Source of the DNA: an uncultured Gammaproteobacteria bacterium
GTDB lineage: Bacteria; Pseudomonadota; Gammaproteobacteria; SZUA-140
Assembly: GCA_945788675.1 (NCBI GenBank)
Contig: CALZMY010000121.1
Location: 1 to 39,493, forward strand
Direction: 5' to 3'
DNA: 39,493 bases
In this document: piece after piece, positions 9,575 through 20,456 of the stretch
How positions within the stretch are numbered: the stretch's first letter is position 1
How the letters are laid out: each line of letters begins with the position of its first letter
Position numbers and translations under genes: made by a program
Notes under the pieces: model-generated
Told to the model about the DNA's origin: nothing
Databases searched by the model: none
Seen by the model: the letters and a program-made list of their open reading frames with translations, nothing else

Positions 9575-9654
9575 TTACTTAATTACATAGCAAGAAAAAG
9601 GAGGAAGGAATGGGTTAAATAAATACTTCGATCTCTTAACACAGGCGTAACCAA

Positions 9655-9858
9655 CTACAAAATCTCTAATGCACGGTTAATCGCATTTTTATTAAACCCC
9701 TCAACGCGGCGATATCCAACATAGATTAGTGGTGTTCAAGATCCTTGCAAAACATTAAAATTTGTCTTTGCTTTATCATTTCTATCCACATCAAAATCAA
9801 TATAAGTAACGCCTTTATCATTAACCTCAGCCACAGTAGCAACTACCCACCCTCCACA
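9655..9858 (-). pseudogene. Remnant of a glutaredoxin-like ORF with in-frame TGA
   Basis: Minus-strand reading WVVATVAEVNDKGVTYIDFDVDRNDKAKTNFNVLQGS*TPLIYVGYRRVEGFNKNAINRALEIL* ; TPLIYVG..RVEGFN resembles the C-terminal half of glutaredoxin folds; no intact N-terminus. Confidence 0.5.
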
Positions 9859-9873
9859 TGTTAAGATTCCCCC

Positions 9874-10542
9874 ATGCGCTCACCATTTTCACCCCTACGC
9901 CTGTTCATCTTTATCTTCCTGATCGCCTTCATCCTGGCGATAGTTCAAGTGGGTATTATGACCATTGCGTTCGACAAACTCGGTATCTCATCGGATGCGG
10001 CACTGTTACTGCTCTTCAGCTCACTATTCGGCAGTGTGATCAACTTGCCACTCTTTCAGGTTACTGCAGAACATCGCAACCATGAACTACCACCTGCGAT
10101 GTTTCGTGGGCTGTTACGACAGATGGCGAAGACATTCCACGGCAAGACAACGATCGCAATCAACGTCGGTGGCTGCCTGATCCCCTTTGTCTTCTGCCTC
10201 TATCTGATTCAGCATAATGCGCTATCATTGGCACAGCTTGGAGTTGCCACTGCTATTGTGACTGTGGTCTGTTATTTTTTCAGCCGTCCAATTCCTGGAC
10301 TGGGCATCGGCATGCCCATATTTATAGCGCCATTTGCAGCGGCAATTACAGCGCTGTTGATAGGTGGCGAACAGAGCGCACCACTTGCCTATATCTGTGG
10401 CACTCTCGGCGTGATCATCGGTGCCGACATCCTGCGCATTAAAGACATCCGCAAGATGGGGGTGCCGATTGCGTCGATCGGTGGCGCGGGTACCTTTGAT
10501 GGTATATTTTTAACCGGTATCGTCGCGGCACTACTAGCATAG
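9874..10542 (+). CDS. DUF1614 family membrane protein
   Basis: Multi-TM; FDKLGISSDAALLLLFSSLFGSVINLPLF; C-terminal GVPIASIGGAGTFDGIFLTGIVA. Confidence 0.8.
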   Translation: MRSPFSPLRLFIFIFLIAFILAIVQVGIMTIAFDKLGISSDAALLLLFSSLFGSVINLPLFQVTAEHRNHELPPAMFRGLLRQMAKTFHGKTTIAINVGGCLIPFVFCLYLIQHNALSLAQLGVATAIVTVVCYFFSRPIPGLGIGMPIFIAPFAAAITALLIGGEQSAPLAYICGTLGVIIGADILRIKDIRKMGVPIASIGGAGTFDGIFLTGIVAALLA

Positions 10543-10555
10543 TCTGCTGAATACA

Positions 10556-11413
10556 ATGACAACGACTACTAACAGACAAACTATTTTGATTACTGGCTGC
10601 TCCAGTGGCATTGGCCTCTGTGTGGCAGAGGCATTGCATCGACGCGGCCATCAGGTCTTCGCCACTGCGCGCAAACAGGTTGACGTCGACAGACTCACCG
10701 GGCTCGGGCTGACAGCACTGCAACTTGACCTCGATGATAGTGCCTCGATCGAACTCGCTGTCGCGGAAGTGCTGAATCAGACTGGCGGCAGACTTGATGC
10801 GCTGTTCAACAATGCGGCCTATGGCCAGCCCGGCGCAGTCGAAGACCTCAGCCGCGAAGTATTACGCGGCCAGTTCGAGACCAATCTGTTTGGTACCCAT
10901 GAACTCACCTCACTCATCATCCCGGTAATGCGTGCACAAGGTCACGGCCGCATCATCCAGAACAGTTCAGTGCTGGGGCTCGCCGCACTGCCGTTTCGCG
11001 GTGCCTACAACGCCAGTAAGTTTGCACTGGAGGGACTTACCGATACGTTGCGACTTGAGCTGCGCGATACCAACATCCATATATCGCTGATCGAGCCCGG
11101 CCCGATCACCAGCCGTTTTCGCGCCAATTCCTATGACAAATTTCAGCAGACCATCGATGCCGAACAGAGCCCATTCCGCGACGCCTACCTCGGCATGATC
11201 GCTCGCCTCACCAAACCCGGCCCGGCAGCGCCCTTTACGCTGCCGCCGGAGGCGGTATTGAAGAAGGTGATCCATGCGCTGGAGAATCCACGGCCACAGA
11301 TACGCTACTACGTTACGTTTCCGACCTATCTATTCGCGACGCTACGCCGACTCCTCCCTTTTCGCGCGCTCGACTGGGTACTGAGCCGCGCATCGGGTAC
11401 AGAGAATCGCTAA
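10556..11413 (+). CDS. Short-chain dehydrogenase/reductase (SDR)
   Basis: ITGCSSGIG cofactor motif, NNAAYG, YNASK catalytic motif, EPGPI. Confidence 0.92.
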   Translation: MTTTTNRQTILITGCSSGIGLCVAEALHRRGHQVFATARKQVDVDRLTGLGLTALQLDLDDSASIELAVAEVLNQTGGRLDALFNNAAYGQPGAVEDLSREVLRGQFETNLFGTHELTSLIIPVMRAQGHGRIIQNSSVLGLAALPFRGAYNASKFALEGLTDTLRLELRDTNIHISLIEPGPITSRFRANSYDKFQQTIDAEQSPFRDAYLGMIARLTKPGPAAPFTLPPEAVLKKVIHALENPRPQIRYYVTFPTYLFATLRRLLPFRALDWVLSRASGTENR

Positions 11414-11430
11414 CAGGCCATTTCAGCCCC

Positions 11431-11462
11431 GATTTCGGGTATAACTGGATTTCGGGTATAAT
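11431..11462 (+). promoter_or_regulatory. Tandem 14-bp direct repeat overlapping a candidate acnA promoter
   Basis: GATTTCGGGTATAA at 11431-11444 and 11448-11461 (17-bp period); the second copy contains TATAAT (11457-11462). Confidence 0.5.
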
Positions 11463-11520
11463 CAGCGGCCAATTGAATGTAACCGACCGTATTTCAGGCG
11501 GTTTTACGAGCCGAGAGCAT

Positions 11521-14316
11521 ATGACACAAACCAATAGTTTCAATACCGAGACCACCCTCACCGTCAACGACAAACAGTACAGCTACCATTCGCTGTCTGT
11601 CCTCCAGAGCGCCAACATTGGCGACATCAGCCGCCTGCCTTTTTCACTGCGCGTATTGCTGGAAAATCTGTTGCGCCAGGAAGATGGGGTTGCAGTCAGC
11701 AAGAATGACATCGAAGCACTGGTTAAATGGGACCCCAAGGCGACACCTGACAAAGAGATCTTTTTTATGCCTGCGCGCGTTTTACTGCAGGATTTCACCG
11801 GCGTCCCAGCAGTGGCCGATCTCGCCGCGATGCGTTCGGCGGTCGATCGCCTCGGCGGTGACCCGCAAAAAATCAACCCGTTTACCCCCGCCGATCTCGT
11901 CATCGACCACTCGGTACAGGTCGACAATTACGGCAGCAGCTCGGCGTTCCGCGTAAATGCGATACACGAACTGGAACGCAATCGCGAGCGCTATAAATTC
12001 CTGCGCTGGGGCCAAAATTCGCTGAATAACTTCCGCGTAGTCCCCCCCGATAACGGCATCGTCCATCAAATAAATCTCGAACACCTGGCACCTGTCGCGA
12101 TGACCGCTGAACGTGACGGCACGACCTGGGTCTATCCTGATACATTAATCGGTACCGATTCTCATAGCACGATGATCAACGGCCTTGGCGTACTGGGCTG
12201 GGGTGTCGGTGGTATCGAAGCCGAGGCGGCGCTGCTGGGCCAGCCCTGTTCTCTGTTAATCCCGCAGGTGGTTGGTTTCTGCCTCAACGGCGCACCAGCA
12301 GCAGGGGTAACTGCGACCGATATCGTACTGACTATCACACAGAAACTGCGTGAGCACGGCGTAGTGGGTAAGTTTGTGGAGTTTTATGGCCCGGGACTGG
12401 CCCATCTGTCACTGGCAGATCGCGCCACCATCGCCAACATGGCACCAGAATACGGCGCCACCTGCGGCCTCTTCCCGATAGACGAAAAGACGACCGAATA
12501 TCTGGCACTCTCCGGTCGTAGTGACAACGTTGCACTGGTCGAGGCCTATTCTAAGGCGCAGGGGCTGTGGTACACACCAGAGCAGAAGACGCCTGATTAT
12601 TCAGCCATCATCGAATTTGACCTCGGCAGCGTCGAGGCATGTCTCGCCGGTCCGAGTCGCCCACAGGACCGCGTACCACTGAGCGACGTACGCATGTCAT
12701 TCCGCAAGGCGCTGATCAAACAGTTACAACAGAAAGATAACAACATTGAACAGGATGCCATTACTGACTGGCTCGATGAAGGCGGGCAACCGATGATGAT
12801 GGCGCCGGAGCTGGCACAGGAGACCACTGGCGAGACACTGGATGCGTTTGAAAACTGCGTCCCCGTGCGTCAGGCCGATGGCGTCGCCTATAATCTTTGC
12901 CACGGTTCGGTGGTGATCGCATCGATCACCAGCTGCACCAACACCTCCAACCCGACAGTGATGATGGCGGCAGGTCTGCTAGCGCGTAACGCCATCCAGC
13001 GTGGTCTACACAGCAAACCGTGGGTTAAGACCAGCCTTGCACCTGGCTCCAAAGTCGTCACTGATTATCTAAAAGACGCCGGTTTGATGCCTTACCTGGA
13101 AGGCCTGAACTTCCACCTGGTCGGTTACGGCTGCGCCACCTGTATCGGCAACAGCGGACCCTTGCCAGAACACATCACCGAAGCGGTCCAGACCGGCGAT
13201 CTCTCTGTCGGCGCGGTACTCTCCGGCAACCGTAACTTCGAAGGTCGCGTCAATGCACATGTACGTGCCAACTACCTGGCATCGCCCCCCCTGGTGGTCG
13301 CCTATGCTCTGGCGGGCAATCTCAACATCGATCTCGCGCGCGACCCACTGGGCGTCGGCCCCAATGGTGAATATGTCTACCTCAAGGATATCTGGCCATC
13401 ACAGGAAGAGATCGCTGAAGTGGTACAACAACATGTGGGCGCAGCACAGTTTGACCGCAGTTATAGCGACATCTTTAAGGGCGACAAAGAGTGGAATGAA
13501 CTCGATGTGCCGGAAGGTGACCTGTTCCAGTGGCAGGAAGATTCAACCTATATCAAGGAACCGCCGTTCTTTGCCGACCTGACACAGACCCCGGCACCGC
13601 TAAACGACATCAACGGCGCGCGAGTCCTGGCACTGCTGGGTGATTCAGTCACCACCGATCACATCTCGCCAGCCGGCTCGATCGCTGAAAACAGTCCGGC
13701 CGCCAACTACCTGATCGAACAGGGCGTCGCGCAAAAAGACTTCAACTCCTACGGTTCACGTCGCGGCAACCATGAAGTGATGATGCGCGGCACCTTTGCT
13801 AACATCCGCCTGCGCAATCTGCTGGCACCGGGTACCGAGGGTGGCGTGACACGTCATCTGCCCGCAGGGACTGAGATGTCGATCTATGACGCCTCTGCCA
13901 AATATCAGGCCGCAGGGACACAGTTGATCGTCATCGCCGGTAAAGAGTACGGGACCGGTTCATCTCGTGACTGGGCCGCCAAGGGACCCAAGCTGCTCGG
14001 CATCAATGCCGTGATCGCGGAGAGCTTTGAGCGCATCCATCGCTCCAATCTCGTCGGCATGGGCATCCTGCCACTGCAGTTCAAAGCAGGTGATGACGCA
14101 GCGAGTCTTGGATTGACGGGTGAAGAGACCTTCGCCATCACCGGACTCAATGCACTGACACCGGGGCAGACCATAGAGGTCATCGCCACCGCAGCAGACG
14201 GTTCAAGCAAAACATTTGAAGTACTGACGCGTATCGACACTGCGAATGAGATCGAATACTTTCGTCACGGCGGCATCCTTTCATACGTGTTGCGCCAGAC
14301 CCTCGCCGCCTCTTAA
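11521..14316 (+). CDS. acnA: Aconitate hydratase A
   Basis: Full-length AcnA/IRP-type aconitase: [79 protein letters not shown]. Confidence 0.96.
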   Translation: MTQTNSFNTETTLTVNDKQYSYHSLSVLQSANIGDISRLPFSLRVLLENLLRQEDGVAVSKNDIEALVKWDPKATPDKEIFFMPARVLLQDFTGVPAVADLAAMRSAVDRLGGDPQKINPFTPADLVIDHSVQVDNYGSSSAFRVNAIHELERNRERYKFLRWGQNSLNNFRVVPPDNGIVHQINLEHLAPVAMTAERDGTTWVYPDTLIGTDSHSTMINGLGVLGWGVGGIEAEAALLGQPCSLLIPQVVGFCLNGAPAAGVTATDIVLTITQKLREHGVVGKFVEFYGPGLAHLSLADRATIANMAPEYGATCGLFPIDEKTTEYLALSGRSDNVALVEAYSKAQGLWYTPEQKTPDYSAIIEFDLGSVEACLAGPSRPQDRVPLSDVRMSFRKALIKQLQQKDNNIEQDAITDWLDEGGQPMMMAPELAQETTGETLDAFENCVPVRQADGVAYNLCHGSVVIASITSCTNTSNPTVMMAAGLLARNAIQRGLHSKPWVKTSLAPGSKVVTDYLKDAGLMPYLEGLNFHLVGYGCATCIGNSGPLPEHITEAVQTGDLSVGAVLSGNRNFEGRVNAHVRANYLASPPLVVAYALAGNLNIDLARDPLGVGPNGEYVYLKDIWPSQEEIAEVVQQHVGAAQFDRSYSDIFKGDKEWNELDVPEGDLFQWQEDSTYIKEPPFFADLTQTPAPLNDINGARVLALLGDSVTTDHISPAGSIAENSPAANYLIEQGVAQKDFNSYGSRRGNHEVMMRGTFANIRLRNLLAPGTEGGVTRHLPAGTEMSIYDASAKYQAAGTQLIVIAGKEYGTGSSRDWAAKGPKLLGINAVIAESFERIHRSNLVGMGILPLQFKAGDDAASLGLTGEETFAITGLNALTPGQTIEVIATAADGSSKTFEVLTRIDTANEIEYFRHGGILSYVLRQTLAAS

Positions 14317-15095
14317 TGCGGCCCCGAAAAACGCTTAAGGCGCTGAGCATTTTGCTCAGCGCCTTTTTAATGTCATCCGCGCACGCCATCGTCAATATTG
14401 AAGAGATGCGTGGCAAGCCACAGCAGGATGGCTGGAGTGGCAACGTCAGCGTCTCTGTCAGTGGTGATTCGGGCAATACTGACAAGACAGGCGCCAGCAC
14501 TGACGTGCAGCTCTACTGGCGACGCGCTCATATCACCCGCCTGATTGCCGCCAGCTACAGCTATGGTGAAAACAGCCGTGCCCGCGACACCAACAAGGGC
14601 TTTATTCATCTGCGCCACATCACGCAACAAACGCCGGGCATGGCGCTGGAGGTTTTTACTCAGGCGACGCGCAATGAATTTTCACGCCTTTCATTACGTA
14701 CGTTGCTTGGCGCAGGCACCCGCCTGACCCTGCATGAAAAAAACACCACCGACAGTGCCTACCTGGGTCTAGGGGCCTTCTACCTCAGTGAAACACTGGA
14801 AAAACGTGCTGGTCTCAGTGATGACGGCACGAAAAAATTCTGGCGCGCTAACCTCTATCTCGCACTACGATATCGATTCAATGACTACACGCGCATTGCC
14901 AGCACCACTTACTATCAGCCGGCACTCGATAATGGTGATGACTACCGTATTCTCGAAGAGGGGAATCTGAAGGTCAAACTCAGCGACACGTTAGCTCTAA
15001 AGCTCACTATCGAAATCACCCACGACAGCGAACCACCACAATCGATTGAGAATACAGACATTAGCTACAAAACTGGGATTGAATACCAATTTTAA
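14316..15095 (+). CDS. DUF481 domain outer-membrane protein (YdiY-like)
   Basis: Signal peptide [56 protein letters not shown]; terminal GIEYQF; start overlaps the acnA stop (TAATG). Confidence 0.85.
   Translation: MRPRKTLKALSILLSAFLMSSAHAIVNIEEMRGKPQQDGWSGNVSVSVSGDSGNTDKTGASTDVQLYWRRAHITRLIAASYSYGENSRARDTNKGFIHLRHITQQTPGMALEVFTQATRNEFSRLSLRTLLGAGTRLTLHEKNTTDSAYLGLGAFYLSETLEKRAGLSDDGTKKFWRANLYLALRYRFNDYTRIASTTYYQPALDNGDDYRILEEGNLKVKLSDTLALKLTIEITHDSEPPQSIENTDISYKTGIEYQF
14337..14368 (+). terminator. Intrinsic terminator inside the DUF481 signal-peptide codons
   Basis: AAGGCGCTGAGCA-TTT-TGCTCAGCGCCTT, 13-bp perfect stem, T5 tract, 20 nt after the acnA stop. Confidence 0.75.
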
Positions 15096-15358
15096 TTTTG
15101 GCTATGTGAGCGCCGGGAGCATTCAGCACCTACAATAACGACAGGCTATATCAAAACCACCATTTAACCGCCCCAGCAAAACAATACATTACAAAACCAG
15201 CTTCAAAAACCACCCTCATCTGTCAATTTTATGGCGAAATAGTACTGCCCTGTGTATAATAATTTTCAGTTGCAACCAACAGAATTATCATAGCGCAACA
15301 CAGAATTTAGAGACTAGTATCTCAAATTTTACTTTCGGTACTCGTGGAGGAAGCAGTA

Positions 15359-15643
15359 ATGGCGGCAGAACTGAGAAAATATCCCCGTATCAACACGGCA
15401 CTTGAAATCAACTATTCAATGGATGATGCTAGCGAGGCATCTAGCCCATTTGTTGGCACCGTCACCGACCTCAGCAAAAGCGGCGCAGGCCTGCTGGTCG
15501 ACCAGGTACACCGCCCCGATGATATTGTCTGTCTTGAAGGGGTTGGCGGCGCAAAAAAACCACTGAATAGCGTCGTCAAATGGGTTAGAAAAACTCAGGG
15601 AAAATATCGCATCGGCGTAAAGTTCGTCCGCACCCCAACTTAG
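15359..15643 (+). CDS. PilZ domain protein
   Basis: RKYPRINTALEINY, TVTDLSKSGAGLLV, YRIGVKFV; RBS GGAGG at 15346 precedes ATG 15359. Confidence 0.85.
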   Translation: MAAELRKYPRINTALEINYSMDDASEASSPFVGTVTDLSKSGAGLLVDQVHRPDDIVCLEGVGGAKKPLNSVVKWVRKTQGKYRIGVKFVRTPT

Positions 15644-15824
15644 GCAAGCTCCCCTTTTTCCGCCAACCTGACGGATAAAGGGGAATAGTACTCCCCTCCC
15701 TCACTGCACTGTCGTGCAACCTTGTATTTTACCTTTGCAATAGGCACAGTAGCGTAACCACCGTCCATCGCCACCCGGCCAACAACGGTGACACTCGAAC
15801 ATCGTCAAAGCGGAGATCACTGCT

Positions 15825-16913
15825 ATGAATATCGATCGTAGCCAAACAGAAGCCCGGACACCCTCATGCAGCCACATAACATCAGGCCTGTTTTTTTTCA
15901 TATTGCTGTTTATTAGCACGCCACTATTACAGGCTGCCGCTGACGAGGTTGAACAGAAAAGCCAGGGCTTTGGCAGTACCTATCAAGAAGCGCTAAACAG
16001 CGCCTTGCTGACAAGCGTACAACAGGTGCGTGGCGTTGAGGCGGGTACCGCTAAAGGGTTACGCTTCGACCTCAATGCGATTTCCGCGGCCGATACCTTT
16101 CTTCACATCGACGGCAAGATTGAACAGACTGTCGATACCTACACCCAAAGCAGAGGGTGGATCAAAAGCTACGCCGTGCTCGATGTGAAAAAACCTAAAA
16201 ATAAAGATGATGCCTGGCAGGTGACCATCAAGGCAGTGATCCCGATGTACAAACAGGCAGTCCCGGATGACAAACGTCAATCCATCGCAGTATTACCATT
16301 TCGTATCGATGGCGTAGCATTTTCTATCGACAACAGCAGCCACTCACCTTCACGGGTAGCAACACAACTCGCCAACGCCATTCAGACCACGCTGGTCAAG
16401 AGTGAACACTACGCCGTGCTCAATCGTAACTTCGGCAGCGAGCTTAATAACGAACAGCAGTTATGGGCATCGGGAAAGGTTAACCCGATCGAAGCAAGCA
16501 GACTGGGCGAACAACTAGGCGCCGACTTCATGCTACTAGGCCGAATTGACCGCTTCACGCTCACCCACAAAAAAAAGGAACTTCATGGCGTTGACTTCGG
16601 TGAACAAAAAGCAGAGGTGGAACTCTCTTATCAACTGATCGAAAGCGCCACTGGTAAGATTATCTGGTCGGATCAGAAACGCTGGTTCAAACCGGTTAAG
16701 AAAAACAAAAATCTCTTCACGCAGGATGATGAACCACACCCGCTCGCCGCTATTATTACCTCCCTTGGCAATGAGGTTGCAACGGATCTTCTTAAGAAAA
16801 CGGCTCCCGCGTCTGCGCTAGAAAAGATAAGTAGCGCAGCTGAACAGGAGGAAGCGCCAATGCCTGAACGGCCACTGACACCGGGTGCTAGTGACAAGCC
16901 TGTTAACTGGTAA
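15825..16913 (+). CDS. CsgG/LPP20-like secreted protein
   Basis: N-terminal signal; QSIAVLPFRI ... LANAIQTTLVKSEHYAVLNRNF ... LGEQLGADFMLLGRIDRFTL typical of the CsgG-like fold. Confidence 0.6.
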   Translation: MNIDRSQTEARTPSCSHITSGLFFFILLFISTPLLQAAADEVEQKSQGFGSTYQEALNSALLTSVQQVRGVEAGTAKGLRFDLNAISAADTFLHIDGKIEQTVDTYTQSRGWIKSYAVLDVKKPKNKDDAWQVTIKAVIPMYKQAVPDDKRQSIAVLPFRIDGVAFSIDNSSHSPSRVATQLANAIQTTLVKSEHYAVLNRNFGSELNNEQQLWASGKVNPIEASRLGEQLGADFMLLGRIDRFTLTHKKKELHGVDFGEQKAEVELSYQLIESATGKIIWSDQKRWFKPVKKNKNLFTQDDEPHPLAAIITSLGNEVATDLLKKTAPASALEKISSAAEQEEAPMPERPLTPGASDKPVNW

Positions 16914-16930
16914 GACGAGACTGTAAGGTA

Positions 16931-19900
16931 TTATGTGTTACTGATCGCTGATTTAATCGCCTGCATGAGTTTTTCATTGTCCGTCTGCGACTTGACCAGA
17001 GTCCCTTCCACCTCAACGGCGACCGCATGAGGGGCTTCCTGAGCCGAGAAAACAATCACCGGGGTGTGATGATCCTGACTGTTAAGTGTGGACAAAAGCT
17101 CAAGCCCAGAGCCATCCGGCAATCCAATATCAAGCAGCACTAGATCAAACACTTGATCGTTCGCAAACTGCTGCGCCTGCTTCAGCGTTACGGCATGCAC
17201 CACCTGATACTTATCGCCCAGCAAGGTATCGACGATAACGGTGATATCCGGGTCATCCTCCACATGCAGGAGGCGCCCACCCCTGGCTGCAGCATAGGAC
17301 AAACCTGAACGGATTGATACCAATAGCCTGTTTTCATCGATCGGTTTCTCGATCCAGTCCACCATACTGAACGCATCGCCTTCGACTTCGAGCCGGCCCT
17401 CATTGGCTTTAGCTGATACAACGATGACCGGCAGATTCACGGTAGCCTGATTTTCGCGCAGTTCGTGCAGCAATGTAAGACCGCTACCACCGGGGATCAT
17501 CAGATCCAGCGTAACAGCGTTGTACTGATTATTCTGTATCTGCTGCGTTGCTTCCTGATAGCTGAATGCCTGATGGAAGCGATAACCTTCATTCTCCAGC
17601 ATCATGCTAAGAAGCCTGGAAACATCGTGATCATCCTCAACGATCAACACCAACGGGGTGTCCGAACACGCCTCATCACGGGGCTCTTCAATCCGTTTTT
17701 CTTCAATCCATTGCTGTTCATGCCATATCGGCAGCTCCACATAGAAGGTGGTGCCCCTGCCTTCATCGCTATCAAAACCAATGCTGCCGCCTTGCTTCTC
17801 GACAATCGCTTTGGTGATATTCAGGCCAAGGCCGGTGCCTCCTTTCTGGCGGCTATCCGAACTGTCGGCCTGGGCAAACTTGCTGAATATCCTGGACTTG
17901 AACTCTTCCGGTATCCCTTGGCCATGATCATGCACAGAGATGCGAACACGATCATCTGTTGCCTCGATTGAGATTTCTACCTGATCATCTTTCGGCGAGT
18001 ACTTGGCCGCATTGGACAGCAGATTGGACATCACCTGAATCACCCGTTGTTCATCGATGCAGACAATCACCACATCATCACAGCCGACCTTGAGTTCAAG
18101 GCGAACATCAAGCCGATCGGCATAACCCTTGTTCAACTCTATCGACTGCTGAACGACAGGAATCAAGTTCACCACCTGATTATCAAACTGCATCTTTCCA
18201 GCTGTAATCTTCTCCATATCGAGAATATCGTTAATCAGGTCAATCAACCGTTCACTGTTATTATTGGCGATGCCAAGCAGGGTCTTTGCCTTTTCAGATA
18301 ATTCTCCGGCGGTTCCACCCAGAATGAGGCCCAGAGAACCGCGAATGGATGTCAGTGGCGTGCGCAGCTCATGGCTGACCGTGGAGATAAACTCCTTCTG
18401 CATCTGTTCAATACGTTTGCGCTCGGTGATGTCGCGGGTGATACCGACAAAACGCCGCACGCTATCAATAATCACCTCACTTACCGCCAGCTCCATCGGA
18501 AAGATGGTGCCATCCTTACGCCGACCGGCCACCTCGCGGCCGATGCCGATCACCTTTTTTTCACCGGTTGTGATGTGGTGCTCCAGATAGCCATCATGCT
18601 CGCTGTGATAAGGTTCTGGCATCAGCATCTTCACATTGTTGCCGATCACTTCATCATCGCTGTAACCGAAGATCCGCCTTGCCGCCGGATTGAATGACTC
18701 AACTGTGCCGCGCTCACTGATCGTCATAATGCCATCCACGACATTATCTATGACGGCAGAAAGTCGTTTTGTCTGCGCCGCAACTCTATTCTCCAGTTGC
18801 GCGGTAGACTGTTGCTGATTCTTTGCAAAGGCGTTGATCGCCGAGTACAAGGTGTAAAATTCATCACGCGCCGATGCTGCATCAACACGCACCGTCAAAT
18901 CACCCTCCTGCAGTCGATTAGCTGCTGCGGCCAGATCCACCACCGGCGTCAGTATTCTTCTTGATATAAACCAGACAATCAGTAACAGTGAAAGCAGGCC
19001 AATAAGCAAACTTACGAGTAGCATTTGATTGAGCGCCGTAGCGACATCTGCAAACACCACTTTTTCCGGGACATCCAGCGTCAACAACCAGTAACGGCTG
19101 CGGTCGTGTGGTGAAAAGTATATTTTCTGAAAACCGTCCAGTGCTTTATGGAGGGCATGATGCTTCATATACTGATCCTGCTGGGTGGCGATTTCAGCCA
19201 GCTCCGGTTCAACCATCTGAAGCCTGTAGTCAACCCCCCGCTCCAGGCCGAATGTTTTGCTGGCATCGGCATGTTTGATGTAGTAGCCCCTCTCATCGAC
19301 GATATTACGCTGCACGCCATTGGCTTCGGAGTGGATATTACTGAATAGTCGTTCGGTAGCAAGATTTATCACAATCAAGGCGACCACCTGCTCATCGGCG
19401 TTGTGGACAGGGCTAGCTAATCTCAATACTGGTAGATGCGGCACCTGAATGACACCATGTTCCCTGTTCAGGGTCACATCAGAATAGTAGGCCTCTCCGG
19501 CTTTCAGTTTGATCGTTTCGCTGACATAGAGTGAGTCAGACTTGTTCTGTAGCTCTTCGTCGGCAATCACCACCACATCACCTTCTGCGCTGATTTGCAC
19601 CCTGACCAGTTCATCACCGCTGGCAGCGATATATCGGATCTGTTGATATTCAGAATGATTGGCCAGAAAGGCCGCAAAAATGGTTGTCAGACGTTTACGC
19701 CATTCCTGCAGCGTGTCACCACTTTCAGGATCAACACCGTTATGAGCGCGGGCGCGAACGATGGCCTGGATAGGTGGCACATCATGAAAGGACAGCAAGT
19801 TTCTATGATGATTGTCCAGGGAGCCTTCAATCTCATGTTTAAGCACAGAGAACTTGCTCTGTTCCAGTTCGATGACTTTATGTTCGGCGATACTTTTTGA

Positions 19901-20005
19901 CTGCCAGTAACTGGTAAAACTGGTGACAATTAGGACAAAAAATATCAGCCCGCCCAACACAAGCGTGGTTTTACCCCGGAGCCCTAACCTAAAAAGCTTA
20001 TCCAT
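16931..20005 (-). CDS. Hybrid sensor histidine kinase (extracytoplasmic sensor-HAMP-PAS-HisKA-HATPase-REC-REC)
   Basis: HAMP, PAS (SAVIDNVVDGIMTISERGTVESFNPAARRIFGY), FISTVSHELRTPLTSIRGSLGLI H-box, HATPase G boxes, two REC domains (TLDLMIPGGSG, LLDIGLPDGSG). Confidence 0.93.
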   Translation of the reverse strand: MDKLFRLGLRGKTTLVLGGLIFFVLIVTSFTSYWQSKSIAEHKVIELEQSKFSVLKHEIEGSLDNHHRNLLSFHDVPPIQAIVRARAHNGVDPESGDTLQEWRKRLTTIFAAFLANHSEYQQIRYIAASGDELVRVQISAEGDVVVIADEELQNKSDSLYVSETIKLKAGEAYYSDVTLNREHGVIQVPHLPVLRLASPVHNADEQVVALIVINLATERLFSNIHSEANGVQRNIVDERGYYIKHADASKTFGLERGVDYRLQMVEPELAEIATQQDQYMKHHALHKALDGFQKIYFSPHDRSRYWLLTLDVPEKVVFADVATALNQMLLVSLLIGLLSLLLIVWFISRRILTPVVDLAAAANRLQEGDLTVRVDAASARDEFYTLYSAINAFAKNQQQSTAQLENRVAAQTKRLSAVIDNVVDGIMTISERGTVESFNPAARRIFGYSDDEVIGNNVKMLMPEPYHSEHDGYLEHHITTGEKKVIGIGREVAGRRKDGTIFPMELAVSEVIIDSVRRFVGITRDITERKRIEQMQKEFISTVSHELRTPLTSIRGSLGLILGGTAGELSEKAKTLLGIANNNSERLIDLINDILDMEKITAGKMQFDNQVVNLIPVVQQSIELNKGYADRLDVRLELKVGCDDVVIVCIDEQRVIQVMSNLLSNAAKYSPKDDQVEISIEATDDRVRISVHDHGQGIPEEFKSRIFSKFAQADSSDSRQKGGTGLGLNITKAIVEKQGGSIGFDSDEGRGTTFYVELPIWHEQQWIEEKRIEEPRDEACSDTPLVLIVEDDHDVSRLLSMMLENEGYRFHQAFSYQEATQQIQNNQYNAVTLDLMIPGGSGLTLLHELRENQATVNLPVIVVSAKANEGRLEVEGDAFSMVDWIEKPIDENRLLVSIRSGLSYAAARGGRLLHVEDDPDITVIVDTLLGDKYQVVHAVTLKQAQQFANDQVFDLVLLDIGLPDGSGLELLSTLNSQDHHTPVIVFSAQEAPHAVAVEVEGTLVKSQTDNEKLMQAIKSAISNT

Positions 20006-20456
20006 GCATCCGCCCCTCTAAGGGATTATAAATACCGAACAAAAAATGTCTGCATATGAGAGGCGAAAAAACAGACACCTCCAATATGTCAAATCTCACA
20101 GTTAACTATCGGCCTCCCCAACACATTATTGATGCAGTAATCCCAAATCCAATGGAAAATATCTACCACCTGCATTTCTCCGCCATTCGCTATCGATCAT
20201 CACAACGAAACGGCACGGCCTATCGGCGACTAGCGGCCCTCGCTTCGCTCTCCATGGCCGCCGACGTCGAATTGTTCAATTCATCTTTGAACATTATTAT
20301 GTTGCAGCGCAAAACCCCAGGGGCGCTTCACATCGGAACACCCAAGAAGTTTTTTAATTCCGAAACAACCCAAAGCGCTGCAACTTTTTTACAGCTACTC
20401 TACAATAGGGCTTTATTTAGCCGCCGTAATGCCTTAATTTATTCAGGAGCCTGTTT

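Noticed and set aside
15650-15690. CCCCTTTTTCCG ... CGGATAAAGGGG hairpin after the PilZ gene as a terminator
   Set aside because: Stem is imperfect in the middle and there is no T-tract after it; not strong enough to call.
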